From NCBI RefSeq assembly GCF_030518215.1, contig NZ_JAULRT010000034.1:1-56683 (forward strand): a stretch of 56,683 bases of DNA. Direction: 5' to 3'. Under the pieces are notes generated by a model, which saw only the letters and a list, made by a program, of their open reading frames with translations, was not told the DNA's origin and ran no database searches. Position 1 is the stretch's first letter; the number at the start of each line of letters is the position of its first letter. Made by a program: the position numbers and the translations under genes. Of this stretch, positions 7,430 to 15,836 are shown in pieces. Source of the stretch: Gilvimarinus algae (GTDB lineage: Bacteria; Pseudomonadota; Gammaproteobacteria; Pseudomonadales; Cellvibrionaceae).

Positions 7430-8197
7430 ATGAGCACCACATTAAAGTTAATTGGCATATTCGGAGTATTTCTATTTGGTGTCCTATTCTCTGTGACTTT
7501 CGTTTCGCCTGAGAAAGTTGAAGATTCCGCCAAGGGATTCGTGAAAAGCCAGATTGAGAAGGAAGTACGCGCAAAGCAACAAGCTATAAGCGAATCATCA
7601 GTAACAGAGGCTGCCTTGAATATTGCCGGTAGACTGGGTCTGGAGAAAGGGAAGATTCAGGCTGACTTAGATAATGATTTACCTGAAAAAATAGCTAGCA
7701 TAGTCGCAGCTATGTGTGGGTATGATTGCGAGAAGAAGAAAGCCTTGGCTCAATCTATAGCCACGGGTTACATGGAACGGATCAAGAATATTCAAGTTGC
7801 AGAAAGCACGTTAAGCGATGTCGTAAAGGGGAAATACCTTGAAATCGTGAGCAACCTGAAGCTTGATCTCAGAATATTTCTCGGCTCAAATTTGGCAATG
7901 TTCTTTATTCTCATCGCAATATCATTTTTAAAGCCTAGAGCAGTGCAGCATTTATTCCTTCCTGGGCTGTTGTTAGTCGTAGCAACAATAGTATCTTCAA
8001 GCATATATATTTTTGGTCAAGATTGGTTTTATACCATCCTGTACAATGACTATATGGGCTTTGGCTATCTGTTCTATATAGCAACAATATTCGGGTTTCT
8101 GATCGACATAGCCTTTAATAAGGCTAGGTTCACAACTGAAATCATTAATGGCATAGCAAACGCGGTTGGCTCAGCGTTTTCGGTTGTTCCGTGCTAG
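7430..8197 (+). CDS. Cassette-encoded membrane protein
   Basis: 255 residues; ATG 7430 follows AAGGAAG. One membrane segment at residues 6-26, then a charged helical stretch of about 115 residues (KSQIEKEVRAKQQAI and onward) likely outside the membrane, then three further segments (about 145-163, 170-190 and 203-222). The CGYDCEKKK motif could form a disulfide or bind metal. No family recognised. It is the last gene of the array. Confidence 0.7.
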   Translation: MSTTLKLIGIFGVFLFGVLFSVTFVSPEKVEDSAKGFVKSQIEKEVRAKQQAISESSVTEAALNIAGRLGLEKGKIQADLDNDLPEKIASIVAAMCGYDCEKKKALAQSIATGYMERIKNIQVAESTLSDVVKGKYLEIVSNLKLDLRIFLGSNLAMFFILIAISFLKPRAVQHLFLPGLLLVVATIVSSSIYIFGQDWFYTILYNDYMGFGYLFYIATIFGFLIDIAFNKARFTTEIINGIANAVGSAFSVVPC

Positions 8198-8200
8198 GCG

Positions 8201-8275
8201 CATGTAACAAGTCAATTAACTTCGCGCCTACGGCGCCGGACGCGCTAAAGCGCGCCGGTTATTGAGGCGTTATGA
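8201..8275 (+). repeat. attC site 12, distal end of cassette array
   Basis: CATGTAACAAGTCAATTAACT to CGGTTATTGAGGCGTTATGA. It is the last attC; beyond it gene density, composition and gene type become those of ordinary chromosome. Confidence 0.85.
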
Positions 8276-8316
8276 GTCCAAGTTCCCCAAAAAAAGTAGA
8301 CACCTAATTCCCACCT
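8276..8316. mobile_element. Possible insertion-sequence end remnant
   Basis: The sequence AAGTTCCCC followed by seven A and GTAGACACC sits exactly between the end of the array and the conserved chromosome. Its complement (GGTGTCTAC then T7 then GGGGAAC) resembles the terminal repeat of some IS3-like elements. No transposase is present, so this is only a lead. Confidence 0.25.
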
Positions 8317-8358
8317 ATGGACTTCCCACGATACCCAGGCGACAGCAGAGGACATCGA

Positions 8359-8709
8359 ATGACCAAGCATAAAATCTTTACCATGGCCTTTGCCAAGGTG
8401 TACCCGCTGTATGTACAAAAGGCGGAGCGCAAAGGGCGGACCCAAGAAGACGTGGATGCGGTGATTGCTTGGTTAACCGGTTATGACCAAACGAGCCTTC
8501 AACAGCAGCTTGAGCAGCAAGTCGATTTTGAGGCGTTTTTTGCTCAGGCGCCGCGACTCAACCCAAAGTGTACGCTGATTACCGGAACCGTCTGTGGCGT
8601 GCGTGTTGAGGAGGTCGAGGACCCATTGATGCAAAAGATCCGCTATCTGGATAAACTGGTGGATGAGTTGGCCAAAGGCTGGCCGCTGGAAAAAATTCTC
8701 AGAAATTGA
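8359..8709 (+). CDS. DUF2200 family protein
   Basis: 116-residue cytoplasmic protein beginning [20 protein letters not shown], the conserved opening of the DUF2200 family. The later motifs [20 protein letters not shown] and [20 protein letters not shown] are also typical. The frame is open to 8317, but the family start is at ATG 8359. Biochemical role unknown; the related fold (YdhG-like) also fits the DUF1801 gene two positions downstream. First of six codirectional genes. Confidence 0.85.
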   Translation: MTKHKIFTMAFAKVYPLYVQKAERKGRTQEDVDAVIAWLTGYDQTSLQQQLEQQVDFEAFFAQAPRLNPKCTLITGTVCGVRVEEVEDPLMQKIRYLDKLVDELAKGWPLEKILRN

Positions 8710-8753
8710 GCGGCCACCGGCAAGGCGTTGCTGTCGTATAAAGGGATCTTGGC

Positions 8754-9128
8754 ATGTTGTATCTGTCTTCAGGGTTGTTGGTGCTTATAGGCTTCGCCCA
8801 CTCCTATCTGGGTGAGCGGTACATTCTCATCCGCCTGTTCCGGCGTGAAGACCTGCCCCGGTTGTTTGGCGGCGACGATTTCACCAAGCGTACCTTGCGC
8901 TTTGCCTGGCATATCACCACCCTTTGCTGGTGGGGCTTTGCCGCTATTTTGCTTCTTCTTGCCCGCGGTGAAGCGTCCCCCGACGTTATTGGTCTCATTG
9001 TGGGCGTGACCTTTACCCTTCACTTTTTGGTTGCGCTGATCGGCTCGCGGGGTAAACACCTCTCCTGGATAGTGTTTCTTGCAGTAGCCTTGCTTGCGGT
9101 ATTTGCATCTTTAAACGTCTCACTTTAA
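8754..9128 (+). CDS. Conserved inner-membrane protein
   Basis: 124 residues with four membrane segments (about 3-17, 45-66, 75-94 and 103-121). ATG 8754 follows AAGGGA. Conserved-looking motifs are FAHSYLGERYIL and RFAWHITTLCWWGFA. Function unknown. Thirteen bases separate it from the next gene, suggesting cotranscription. Confidence 0.75.
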   Translation: MLYLSSGLLVLIGFAHSYLGERYILIRLFRREDLPRLFGGDDFTKRTLRFAWHITTLCWWGFAAILLLLARGEASPDVIGLIVGVTFTLHFLVALIGSRGKHLSWIVFLAVALLAVFASLNVSL

Positions 9129-9140
9129 GGGGTAGCACTC

Positions 9141-9509
9141 ATGGCGGAGACAACTCTACAACAGTGGCTGGATGACGTGCGCTTGCTGGACGAGGCTCAA
9201 TATCAGATGGTGAACGAAGTGCGCTCGCTGGTTAGGCGCCTCGTTTCATCGGTCGCGGAGCAGATTAAGTACGGCGGCATTGTGTTCTCCGCCTCGGGGG
9301 TTCATTTTGGTGGGGTGTTTGTCTATCAGCACCATGTAACCGTCGAGTTCAGCCAGGGCGCCCGCATTGAAGACCGCTTTGGTTCTCTTGAGGGCAGCGG
9401 CAAAGCCCGCCGACACATCAAGCTTAAACACTTGAGTGATATTACCGAAAAGCATCTTAATCACTACTTACCTCTGGCGGTAGCCGCTGCCCAGCACAAC
9501 GCCCACTGA
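9141..9509 (+). CDS. DUF1801 (YdhG-like) family protein
   Basis: 122-residue cytoplasmic protein. The core EQIKYGGIVFSASGVHFGGVF and the C-terminal KARRHIKLKHLSDI (glycine turn, then basic strand) match DUF1801 proteins, which share the YdhG/YjbR-like fold. Their role is unknown. Position between a membrane protein and a lipoprotein gives no further hint. Confidence 0.8.
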   Translation: MAETTLQQWLDDVRLLDEAQYQMVNEVRSLVRRLVSSVAEQIKYGGIVFSASGVHFGGVFVYQHHVTVEFSQGARIEDRFGSLEGSGKARRHIKLKHLSDITEKHLNHYLPLAVAAAQHNAH

Positions 9510-9521
9510 AAGGACGCCGAT

Positions 9522-9872
9522 ATGATCGCCCGCCCCCTAACCCCTTTGCTCTTATTGCCATTGCTTTTCACCACGGGCTGCGTGTTTTCGTCAAAGACGG
9601 TGTATGTCTACGATGAGGCCTGCAATATCAATGTTCGCAAGGAGCAGCTGAGTGTTCAGCAAGTCCGTAGGTTAAAAGGCTGCTCCAATGAAAAGTGCGT
9701 GAGCGATGTAGTCGCTGCCAGTATTGTCAGCGCCGGTAGCGCGATTGTGGCGGGCAGCGTTGTTATTGCGTCCAACATTGCCTATTGGTTTGAAAATCAG
9801 GAGGATTGCCAATTGGTTAACGGCTCGGAAGCTTTGCATGCCGAGCCCAATGATGGGAGGGTTTTACAGTGA
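9522..9872 (+). CDS. Small predicted lipoprotein
   Basis: 116 residues. The N-terminus is a signal peptide ending in LFTTGC, an acceptable lipobox with Cys20. The middle (ASIVSAGSAIVAGSVVIASNIAYW) is a hydrophobic glycine/alanine-rich segment that could insert into a membrane. Three or four further cysteines are present. The stop overlaps the start of the next gene by four bases (GTGA). Function unknown. Confidence 0.7.
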   Translation: MIARPLTPLLLLPLLFTTGCVFSSKTVYVYDEACNINVRKEQLSVQQVRRLKGCSNEKCVSDVVAASIVSAGSAIVAGSVVIASNIAYWFENQEDCQLVNGSEALHAEPNDGRVLQ

Positions 9873-10564
9873 GTCAACAAAAAACACTACCGGACATTGT
9901 CTCTTCTGAACAGTGGGAAGCCGAGATGGCCAAACACCTGGAAAAAGAGAAAGCGCACACCAGGGCGCGTGATGCCCTGGTGGCTGAGCGCCGCCGGCTG
10001 CCCATGGTAAAAGTCGCCAAAGATTATCACTTTGCCTCAGCGCAGGGCGATGTGTCTTTGCTGGAGTTGTTTGCAGGTCGGCGCCAACTGATAGTCTACC
10101 ATTTTATGTTTGGCCCCAACTGGAGCGCCGGCTGTGATGGTTGCTCCTGGGTGGTGGACGCCATGACCCATCCGGCGCATTTGCATGCCCGGGATACCTC
10201 GTTGGTCTTGGTTTCCCGGGCGCCGCTGGCAAAGCTTGAGGCCTATCGCGAGCGCATGGGCTGGCATTATCCAATTCCCTGGGTGTCGTCCCTTAACAGT
10301 GAATTTAATACGGATTTGGGCATGTCCGGCGAGGACTTTGAGCGTCACGGTGTCAGTGTGTTCTTGCGTGACGGCGATGAGATCTACCGTACCTTTTTTA
10401 TCGGCGCGCGCGGTGTGGAGTATCTTGGCTCGCTGTGGAGTTATCTGGACCTAACACCCTACGGGCGCCAGGAAACTTGGGAGGACTCGCCCGAGCACTG
10501 GCCGCAGACACCCCCTTACGAGTGGAACCGCCGGCACGACGAGTACGACTTTACCAACCAATAA
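9869..10564 (+). CDS. DUF899 thioredoxin-fold family protein
   Basis: 231 residues with a GTG start overlapping the upstream stop. The conserved blocks KDYHFASAQGDVSLLELF, YHFMFGPNWSAGCDGCSWVV and GVSVFLRDGDEIYRTFF define the DUF899 family, a thioredoxin-like fold with a C-x-x-C (CDGC) in the position of the redox-active pair. Members are assumed to be redox proteins, but no substrate is established. The C-terminus PPYEWNRRHDEYDF is also typical. Confidence 0.88.
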   Translation: MSQQKTLPDIVSSEQWEAEMAKHLEKEKAHTRARDALVAERRRLPMVKVAKDYHFASAQGDVSLLELFAGRRQLIVYHFMFGPNWSAGCDGCSWVVDAMTHPAHLHARDTSLVLVSRAPLAKLEAYRERMGWHYPIPWVSSLNSEFNTDLGMSGEDFERHGVSVFLRDGDEIYRTFFIGARGVEYLGSLWSYLDLTPYGRQETWEDSPEHWPQTPPYEWNRRHDEYDFTNQ

Positions 10565-10580
10565 CAATAAGGCAAAGGCG

Positions 10581-11183
10581 ATGCGATACCTCTGGGCTAT
10601 GTGTTTTCTCGCGGTACTGATTTGGTCGGGTATTCACCCGAAAGATACTTTTACCTGGTTTTTGGAGGTGTTACCGGCAGTGATCGGGGCGTTATTGCTG
10701 ATTGCCACTTATTCGCGTTTTCGCCTGACCCCGTTACTCTATACGCTGATATTGATTCACTGCATCGTGCTGATGGTGGGTGGGCACTACACCTACGCGG
10801 AGGTGCCGCTGTTTGACGGGTTGTTCGGCGCCGAGCGCAACAATTACGATAAAGTTGGGCACTTTTTCCAGGGCTTTGTGCCGGCCCTCTTGGCGAGGGA
10901 AATACTGCTGCGCAAGCAGGTGGTGAACGGCCGGATGTGGCTCAACCTCTTTGTGGTGTCGGTATGCCTGGCGTTCAGCGCTTTTTACGAGCTGATTGAG
11001 TGGTGGGTGGCTGCCGCTACGGGCGAAGGCGCTGAGGCATTTTTGGGAACACAGGGCTACGAGTGGGATACCCAATCGGATATGGCGCTGACGCTACTGG
11101 GCGCTGTGAGTTGTTTGGTCTTTCTCGCTCGCTGGCACGATCGGCAGCTGCAAAAAAACGGCGAGCTTTGCTCGCCGTTGTAA
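10581..11183 (+). CDS. DUF2238 inner-membrane protein
   Basis: 200 residues with about five to six membrane segments. The motifs YDKVGHFFQGFVPALLAREI, FYELIEWWVA and GYEWDTQSDMAL are the hallmark of the DUF2238/YjdF-like family. The conserved His, Glu and Asp residues in the membrane suggest an enzyme or carrier, but none is established. The last codons double as the terminator of the convergent nuclease gene. Confidence 0.88.
   Translation: MRYLWAMCFLAVLIWSGIHPKDTFTWFLEVLPAVIGALLLIATYSRFRLTPLLYTLILIHCIVLMVGGHYTYAEVPLFDGLFGAERNNYDKVGHFFQGFVPALLAREILLRKQVVNGRMWLNLFVVSVCLAFSAFYELIEWWVAAATGEGAEAFLGTQGYEWDTQSDMALTLLGAVSCLVFLARWHDRQLQKNGELCSPL
11151..11178 (-). terminator. Rho-independent terminator of the nuclease gene, inside the convergent CDS
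   Basis: Perfect 9-bp stem ACGGCGAGC/GCTCGCCGT with a TTT loop. Read on the minus strand it is followed by seven T (complement of A7 at 11152-11158), 15 bases after the nuclease stop. It lies within the last codons of the DUF2238 gene. Confidence 0.85.
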
Positions 11184-11192
11184 GCGCTTGTG

Positions 11193-14100
11193 TTACTGGC
11201 AGTTGGCGGCTTGTGCTGTTGCCAATTCATTTTGCCAGTGGGCCAGACCTTCGCCCTCAATCCAATCCACCGGACGGCGATCGCCATCGGCGCGTTCAAT
11301 AGCCTTTTCCAAAAAGTGGCAGGCCTGAAGCCGTTTGCCGCGCTGTTCAAACCAGGCCGCTTTTTCCAGCGTGGTGTAGTAGAGCAGCGAATGAAGGGTT
11401 TGCACCAGATACCAGCGGCCACTGCCGCGTAGCTCGCCGGCGAGTGCAGCCCGGCGGTAGCTTTGCACCAGCTGCTCAAAACTCAGCGCTGCCGCCTCAA
11501 AGGTTAACCCCGCCAATAGTGGATCGTGATCCGACGTGCGGTAGGCCGTCGTGGCATTGAAGTAGCCGCTGTCGCGGCCGTAATCGAGGTTGTAGTCGAG
11601 CGCATCGGCTTCATCGGCATTGATGTGCCAGACGGCCGCGCCAGAGAGCTTGTCCGTCAGGCTGGCGCTCAGCAACAGATAATCCAAGGTGCCGATTTGG
11701 CCATCAAACACATAGGAGTATCCGTCGGCGGGCTCGACATTGTGGTAGCCCTGATCCAGCAGGTACTGCACAGGCTGCTCGGCGGCGTAGGCGTTGAGGT
11801 CGCCGGCAATGGCAATGTCGTCATCCGTGAGGCCTGTGGGTGAGGTTTCCAGCCAGTGGACCAGTGCGATTGCGGCGTCGAGGCGGCGCTGATTCCAGAA
11901 ACCCGCACCGTCGCCTTGATCAAAATTGAGGCTGGCATTGTCACTGAGCCCAGAGCTGCCTTTGGATTTAAAGTGGTTGGCGACAAAGGTAAAACTCTCG
12001 CCTGTGGCTGTGTGGGTAAAGCTGGCGGCGAGCGCGACGCGGTTGGTGGATGGGCCGTTAAAGATCGGGTCGGCGGTAAAGTCGCGGCTGGCAAACACAT
12101 CCAGGGTTGCGGCGGCGCTGTCGTCCAGCAGCGCCGGGACACTGCCCTCGGCCAAGCTGAGGCTTTGCGCTTTATGGATGATGGCGACGGCAATAGCATC
12201 GCTGCCGACAAAGGTCTGGCCGGGGTAGACGTAATTGTAGACCTCGCTGCCCAGTGCTGTATTGATGGCATTGACCAGGGTTTCGACGGCGGTGGAGCCA
12301 TCGTTGTTGCTGTCAAACTCGTTTTCTATTTCCACCAGTGCAAGTAAGTCGGCGTCCATGGCGGTGATGGCATTGACCAGCTTGGCCTGCTGGCGCGCCA
12401 ACTCAGCGGCACTGTTAGCACCGCGCGGTTCCATGCCGATGGCGGTGTTGCCGCCGTTGTCCAGCGTGGTGAAATAGTTCAGCACGTTGAGCGAGGCGAG
12501 TTTGAGGTTGCCCGGCAGCGAGGGCGCTGTGGGCCGTGCACCGGCGCTGGTGAAAAGGTTGCTGCCGTCGGTGTGCGAGCGCACCCGCCAAGTGGCGCCC
12601 GAGGCGGCATTACCCGCCCACTTGTAATCCAGCACGCCGGCCAGTTGAGCGATGGTATCGCCCATGCGCGGGGCGGTGGCTTCGTTGTAGGGGGCAAAGC
12701 CATCCAGTAAATCAATACTGGCGTTTTGCTCGTTCAGGCCGTCGTCGTAGGTGATGCTGCGGGCACCGAGTGCTCGCAGATGATCCGAGAGTCCGGCGGC
12801 GTTGGGCGTGTTTTGTTGGGTAAACTGGTAGGGGCGCTCGCCCGCGACCAGGCGTATTTCGTTGAAGCGATCCAGTTGATACTGCTCGGTAATTTGCAGC
12901 GTGTCGTTGATGCGAATCAGCATACCCTCGTAGGCTTCCAGGTCCGGTTGCCAGGCACCATTTTGAGCCTGGCTGACTTCGGCGTTCGCGAGCAGAGACA
13001 CGCTGGCGGGTGTGACATCGGCGAGCCGGTCCGACTCGAGAATCTGCAAATCACTGACGTTTGTGAGCTGGGTTTCACCAAAGTACTGGTCGACGGTCGC
13101 GTTCAGGCGCACCCGGTCTCCCAGGTTGACATCCACATCCGAGCCGTAGACAAAAACGCCTTCTGAGGAGAGCGGGTTGCCGTCTTCATCGGCAGTTTCT
13201 TCGTGCAGATAAAATCCGTTCAGGTTACGTGCGTCGTCGCCATCGCCGTTTTGAAAATCGCCGACGACGACGGCCTCAACAGTGATCTGCTGGCCGATTA
13301 ACGGGCTCACGTCAGTTTCACCGTAGCTGTTGCTGCCGTAGGTATCCGGGTGACCTTGAATGCTGGAGATCAGTGTTATCTCTGTTGGCTCGGGAGCACA
13401 GGCGTTTTCGGCGCCCGGGGTGGGGGCCGCCTGCACATAGCTTTGCGTATTGCGGGCACCGCCTTCGCCGTTGGCGCAGCGCTGGTTAGAGTCCGCTGCG
13501 CTGTTGCCATTGGCCGATTCGTTGACTTGCGGTTGGCCCGGGTTGAGCAGTGCGAGCAGGCCGGCATCGTCGCTATCGTTGGTGCCGTAGACAATGGCAT
13601 CCGCAATGGAGCCCTCGGGGAGCGCGGAGCCTGCCGGGTAATCTGCCGCGGCGCCCTGCACCAGTACGGCGGCATCGGCGCCATTTTGCACGGCGTTGCT
13701 GCTGCCGATGATCAAATCCACATTGGCCACACCCGGATTCCCCAGCACAAAGTAGCCGCTGGCGTTGGTGCTGTAGCCTGTGAGATCAAAAGCGCTGTAG
13801 CTGGTATCGCTGCTGCCGTTGTAGAGCACCAGTGTCAGGCCGTCGAGGTCGGTATTGCCGGTGCCGCCGTCGTAGAGCTCGATAAACTCGAGCACATCGG
13901 TGCCATCGGTGTCCGCATCCAGCTCGTTGATGATAATGCTGGCGGGGTTGCTGCTACCGGAGCCGCTGTAGCTGCCCAGAGGAATGGGCGCGGCGGCGCT
14001 GGCGTTGGTGGATTCGTTATCGAGCGCGTTCGGGCCGCTGTAGAACCAGTCGGTGTCACTGAATACGACCGAGGGGCCAGTGCCATCGGTGCGGTAGGCC

Positions 14101-14534
14101 CAGCCGTCGAGGTATTCCCAGCTCTGGTCGGTGCCGTCCACATCCTGCTGGCCAAACACATCTTGCAGAGACCCCAGGTAAAACAGCTCTACGGCGTCGT
14201 CGCCGTTGATGCTGAGGGCCGTGCTGGCGGTGTAATCGGGTGCAAAGCCAAAATAATCGGCAAAGCCAATGTCTTCGCTGGCGACGGTGATAAACGAGCC
14301 CGCACTGACCGCCACGGCGGGAAAGACAAACTCTTCGCCATCACTGCCGCCACCGTTGTTGGCTCCGCCGAGGCCGTAGTCGCTGAGATCGGATATGTCG
14401 CTGGTGGCGTAGAGCTCTACCCCTTTGGGTAAGCCGCCGGGCAGTGGGCCGTCATAGACGGCGGTGATCAGCAGATCGGCATGAACCGATGCGCTAGCCA
14501 GGGCGAGGGCCGCGGCCAGAATTCCTTTTTTCAT
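11193..14534 (-). CDS. Secreted ExeM/NucH-type multidomain nuclease
   Basis: 1113 residues. A Sec signal peptide (cut after SVHA, about residue 20) is followed by two lamin-tail-like domains (about 20-170 and 195-345), an OB-fold-like domain (about 395-500, VVVGDFQNGDGDDARNLNGF) and an endonuclease/exonuclease/phosphatase domain (about 690-1005). The last runs from LKLASLNVLNYFTTLDNGG through LLALVEIENE, VANHFKSKG and IAGDLNAY to TSDHDPLLAGL, the full catalytic set of metal-dependent DNases. The C-terminal 100 residues are a helical tail instead of the GlyGly-CTERM anchor of many homologues. The product is expected to degrade extracellular DNA for phosphate or matrix remodelling. Confidence 0.9.
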   Translation of the reverse strand: MKKGILAAALALASASVHADLLITAVYDGPLPGGLPKGVELYATSDISDLSDYGLGGANNGGGSDGEEFVFPAVAVSAGSFITVASEDIGFADYFGFAPDYTASTALSINGDDAVELFYLGSLQDVFGQQDVDGTDQSWEYLDGWAYRTDGTGPSVVFSDTDWFYSGPNALDNESTNASAAAPIPLGSYSGSGSSNPASIIINELDADTDGTDVLEFIELYDGGTGNTDLDGLTLVLYNGSSDTSYSAFDLTGYSTNASGYFVLGNPGVANVDLIIGSSNAVQNGADAAVLVQGAAADYPAGSALPEGSIADAIVYGTNDSDDAGLLALLNPGQPQVNESANGNSAADSNQRCANGEGGARNTQSYVQAAPTPGAENACAPEPTEITLISSIQGHPDTYGSNSYGETDVSPLIGQQITVEAVVVGDFQNGDGDDARNLNGFYLHEETADEDGNPLSSEGVFVYGSDVDVNLGDRVRLNATVDQYFGETQLTNVSDLQILESDRLADVTPASVSLLANAEVSQAQNGAWQPDLEAYEGMLIRINDTLQITEQYQLDRFNEIRLVAGERPYQFTQQNTPNAAGLSDHLRALGARSITYDDGLNEQNASIDLLDGFAPYNEATAPRMGDTIAQLAGVLDYKWAGNAASGATWRVRSHTDGSNLFTSAGARPTAPSLPGNLKLASLNVLNYFTTLDNGGNTAIGMEPRGANSAAELARQQAKLVNAITAMDADLLALVEIENEFDSNNDGSTAVETLVNAINTALGSEVYNYVYPGQTFVGSDAIAVAIIHKAQSLSLAEGSVPALLDDSAAATLDVFASRDFTADPIFNGPSTNRVALAASFTHTATGESFTFVANHFKSKGSSGLSDNASLNFDQGDGAGFWNQRRLDAAIALVHWLETSPTGLTDDDIAIAGDLNAYAAEQPVQYLLDQGYHNVEPADGYSYVFDGQIGTLDYLLLSASLTDKLSGAAVWHINADEADALDYNLDYGRDSGYFNATTAYRTSDHDPLLAGLTFEAAALSFEQLVQSYRRAALAGELRGSGRWYLVQTLHSLLYYTTLEKAAWFEQRGKRLQACHFLEKAIERADGDRRPVDWIEGEGLAHWQNELATAQAANCQ

Positions 14535-14654
14535 GTTGGCACCTGATGTCTGTTATTGGGAAAAACGCTGTCAGCGTCAAAGAGCGGACGCTGCGAGCCG
14601 GTAGCTCATGGGAACAGACAAAAGTGACAAGGGTTTAACGGAATGATGGCAGTT

Positions 14655-15671
14655 TCACGCCGTTTTTATGACAGTGGCGCCGGACTGCGCCTGGGCGCTG
14701 CGCTGCTGAAACTGGCCGGGGGAGACACCAAACCAGCGCTTGAAGGCGCGGTTAAAGCTGGGCTGATCGGCGTAGCCCAAGAGGTAGCTGATTTCACCCA
14801 GGGATTTATCGCACGTGGCGAGATGCAGTTGCGCCAGTTCACGCCTCACCGATCCCAGCAGTTGCTTGAAGCTGCCTTGTTCGCGCTGCAGGTGTCGCTG
14901 CAGGCTGCGCGGGCTCATGGCGAGGGCTAAGGCCACTGAGGCCTCACAGACCTGGCCGCCGGGTAGTTGGTTGACCATCACCCGGCGGGCTCGGTCCGTG
15001 ATACTGACGTTATCCAGTTTGCCGAGGTGCTCCAGTGCCAGCTTTTCATTTAATAGCGCCAGCTCGGCGTTGGCCCCGGGTAGGTGTACATGCGCCTGCT
15101 GGCGATCAAGCGCTACTGTGCAGCGGCCCCGGCGCTCAAGGTGACAGCCCAGATAGGCACGGGCTTCGGCAGAAAGGTCGACATCGGCCAGCGAAACACT
15201 GACGGGGCTAAAGGACGGCCCGAGCAACAGGCGGCACATGCTCACCAGGGCCGCTATACCCGCGAGGCTGGCGGCCGGGTGCGCATTGCCGTGAATGAGA
15301 ATGTCCAGCTCGTAGACGGCGCCTTTGGGGGTAAGCTTCACCTCGAGCCCATTGCTAATGAGACGGGCGTAGCGTTCCAGTCGCAAGAGCGCCTGCTGCA
15401 AAGTGTCGCTGGCAAGCCAGGCGTAGCCGAGGGCGTTAAAGGTAGTGGGGTGCCATCTTTGGCCAACGGCCAGGCCGAAGTCCTGGTGTTGGTAAAGGCT
15501 CTGTCCGGTTTGCCAGAGGGTGATCATGCCGCTGACCGGGTAGCGGGCGTTGGGGTTGGACAGAAGCGCGGGGTCTAATCCGGCCTGGGTAAAGCAGGCC
15601 CTGGAGTCAATGCCGTTGTCGCGCAATGTCTCCCAGATCAACTGAGCCCAGCTGGTCAGCGTGGTGTTCAT
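14655..15671 (-). CDS. AraC-family transcriptional regulator
   Basis: 338 residues. The N-terminal 200 residues match the 'arabinose-binding domain' found in OruR/ArgR-like AraC proteins (WAQLIWETLRDNGID at the start, GYAWLASDTLQQALLRLERY). The C-terminal 100 residues are the double helix-turn-helix (MSPRSLQRHLQREQG, then GEISYLLGYADQPSFNRAFKRWFGVSP). It lies 120 bp upstream of the nuclease gene on the same strand and may control it, but the effector is unknown. Confidence 0.92.
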   Translation of the reverse strand: MNTTLTSWAQLIWETLRDNGIDSRACFTQAGLDPALLSNPNARYPVSGMITLWQTGQSLYQHQDFGLAVGQRWHPTTFNALGYAWLASDTLQQALLRLERYARLISNGLEVKLTPKGAVYELDILIHGNAHPAASLAGIAALVSMCRLLLGPSFSPVSVSLADVDLSAEARAYLGCHLERRGRCTVALDRQQAHVHLPGANAELALLNEKLALEHLGKLDNVSITDRARRVMVNQLPGGQVCEASVALALAMSPRSLQRHLQREQGSFKQLLGSVRRELAQLHLATCDKSLGEISYLLGYADQPSFNRAFKRWFGVSPGQFQQRSAQAQSGATVIKTA

Positions 15672-15836
15672 GCAGCGGGTTCCCTTGCGTGCTTAACTCA
15701 TTCTAACCAGCAATTTGCTCGGGTGACAGTGTCGCCGCGCGGGCTTGGCGCCAAATGCTAAACGATTGGCCGCGAGAGGAAAAAACCGCAGCTTAGCTGG
15801 CGGTACGCTGAGTCTGTACTCAAAAGGAGACAGATC

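Noticed and set aside
1-8275. CRISPR array as explanation of the repeated palindromes
   Set aside because: The repeats are 47-102 bases, differ strongly from each other, are separated by whole genes and end in integrase core sites, so they are attC sites.
13350-14432. 360-codon + strand frame opposite the nuclease
   Set aside because: Alanine/valine/glycine-rich antisense shadow; the nuclease on the other strand has a signal peptide and recognisable domains.
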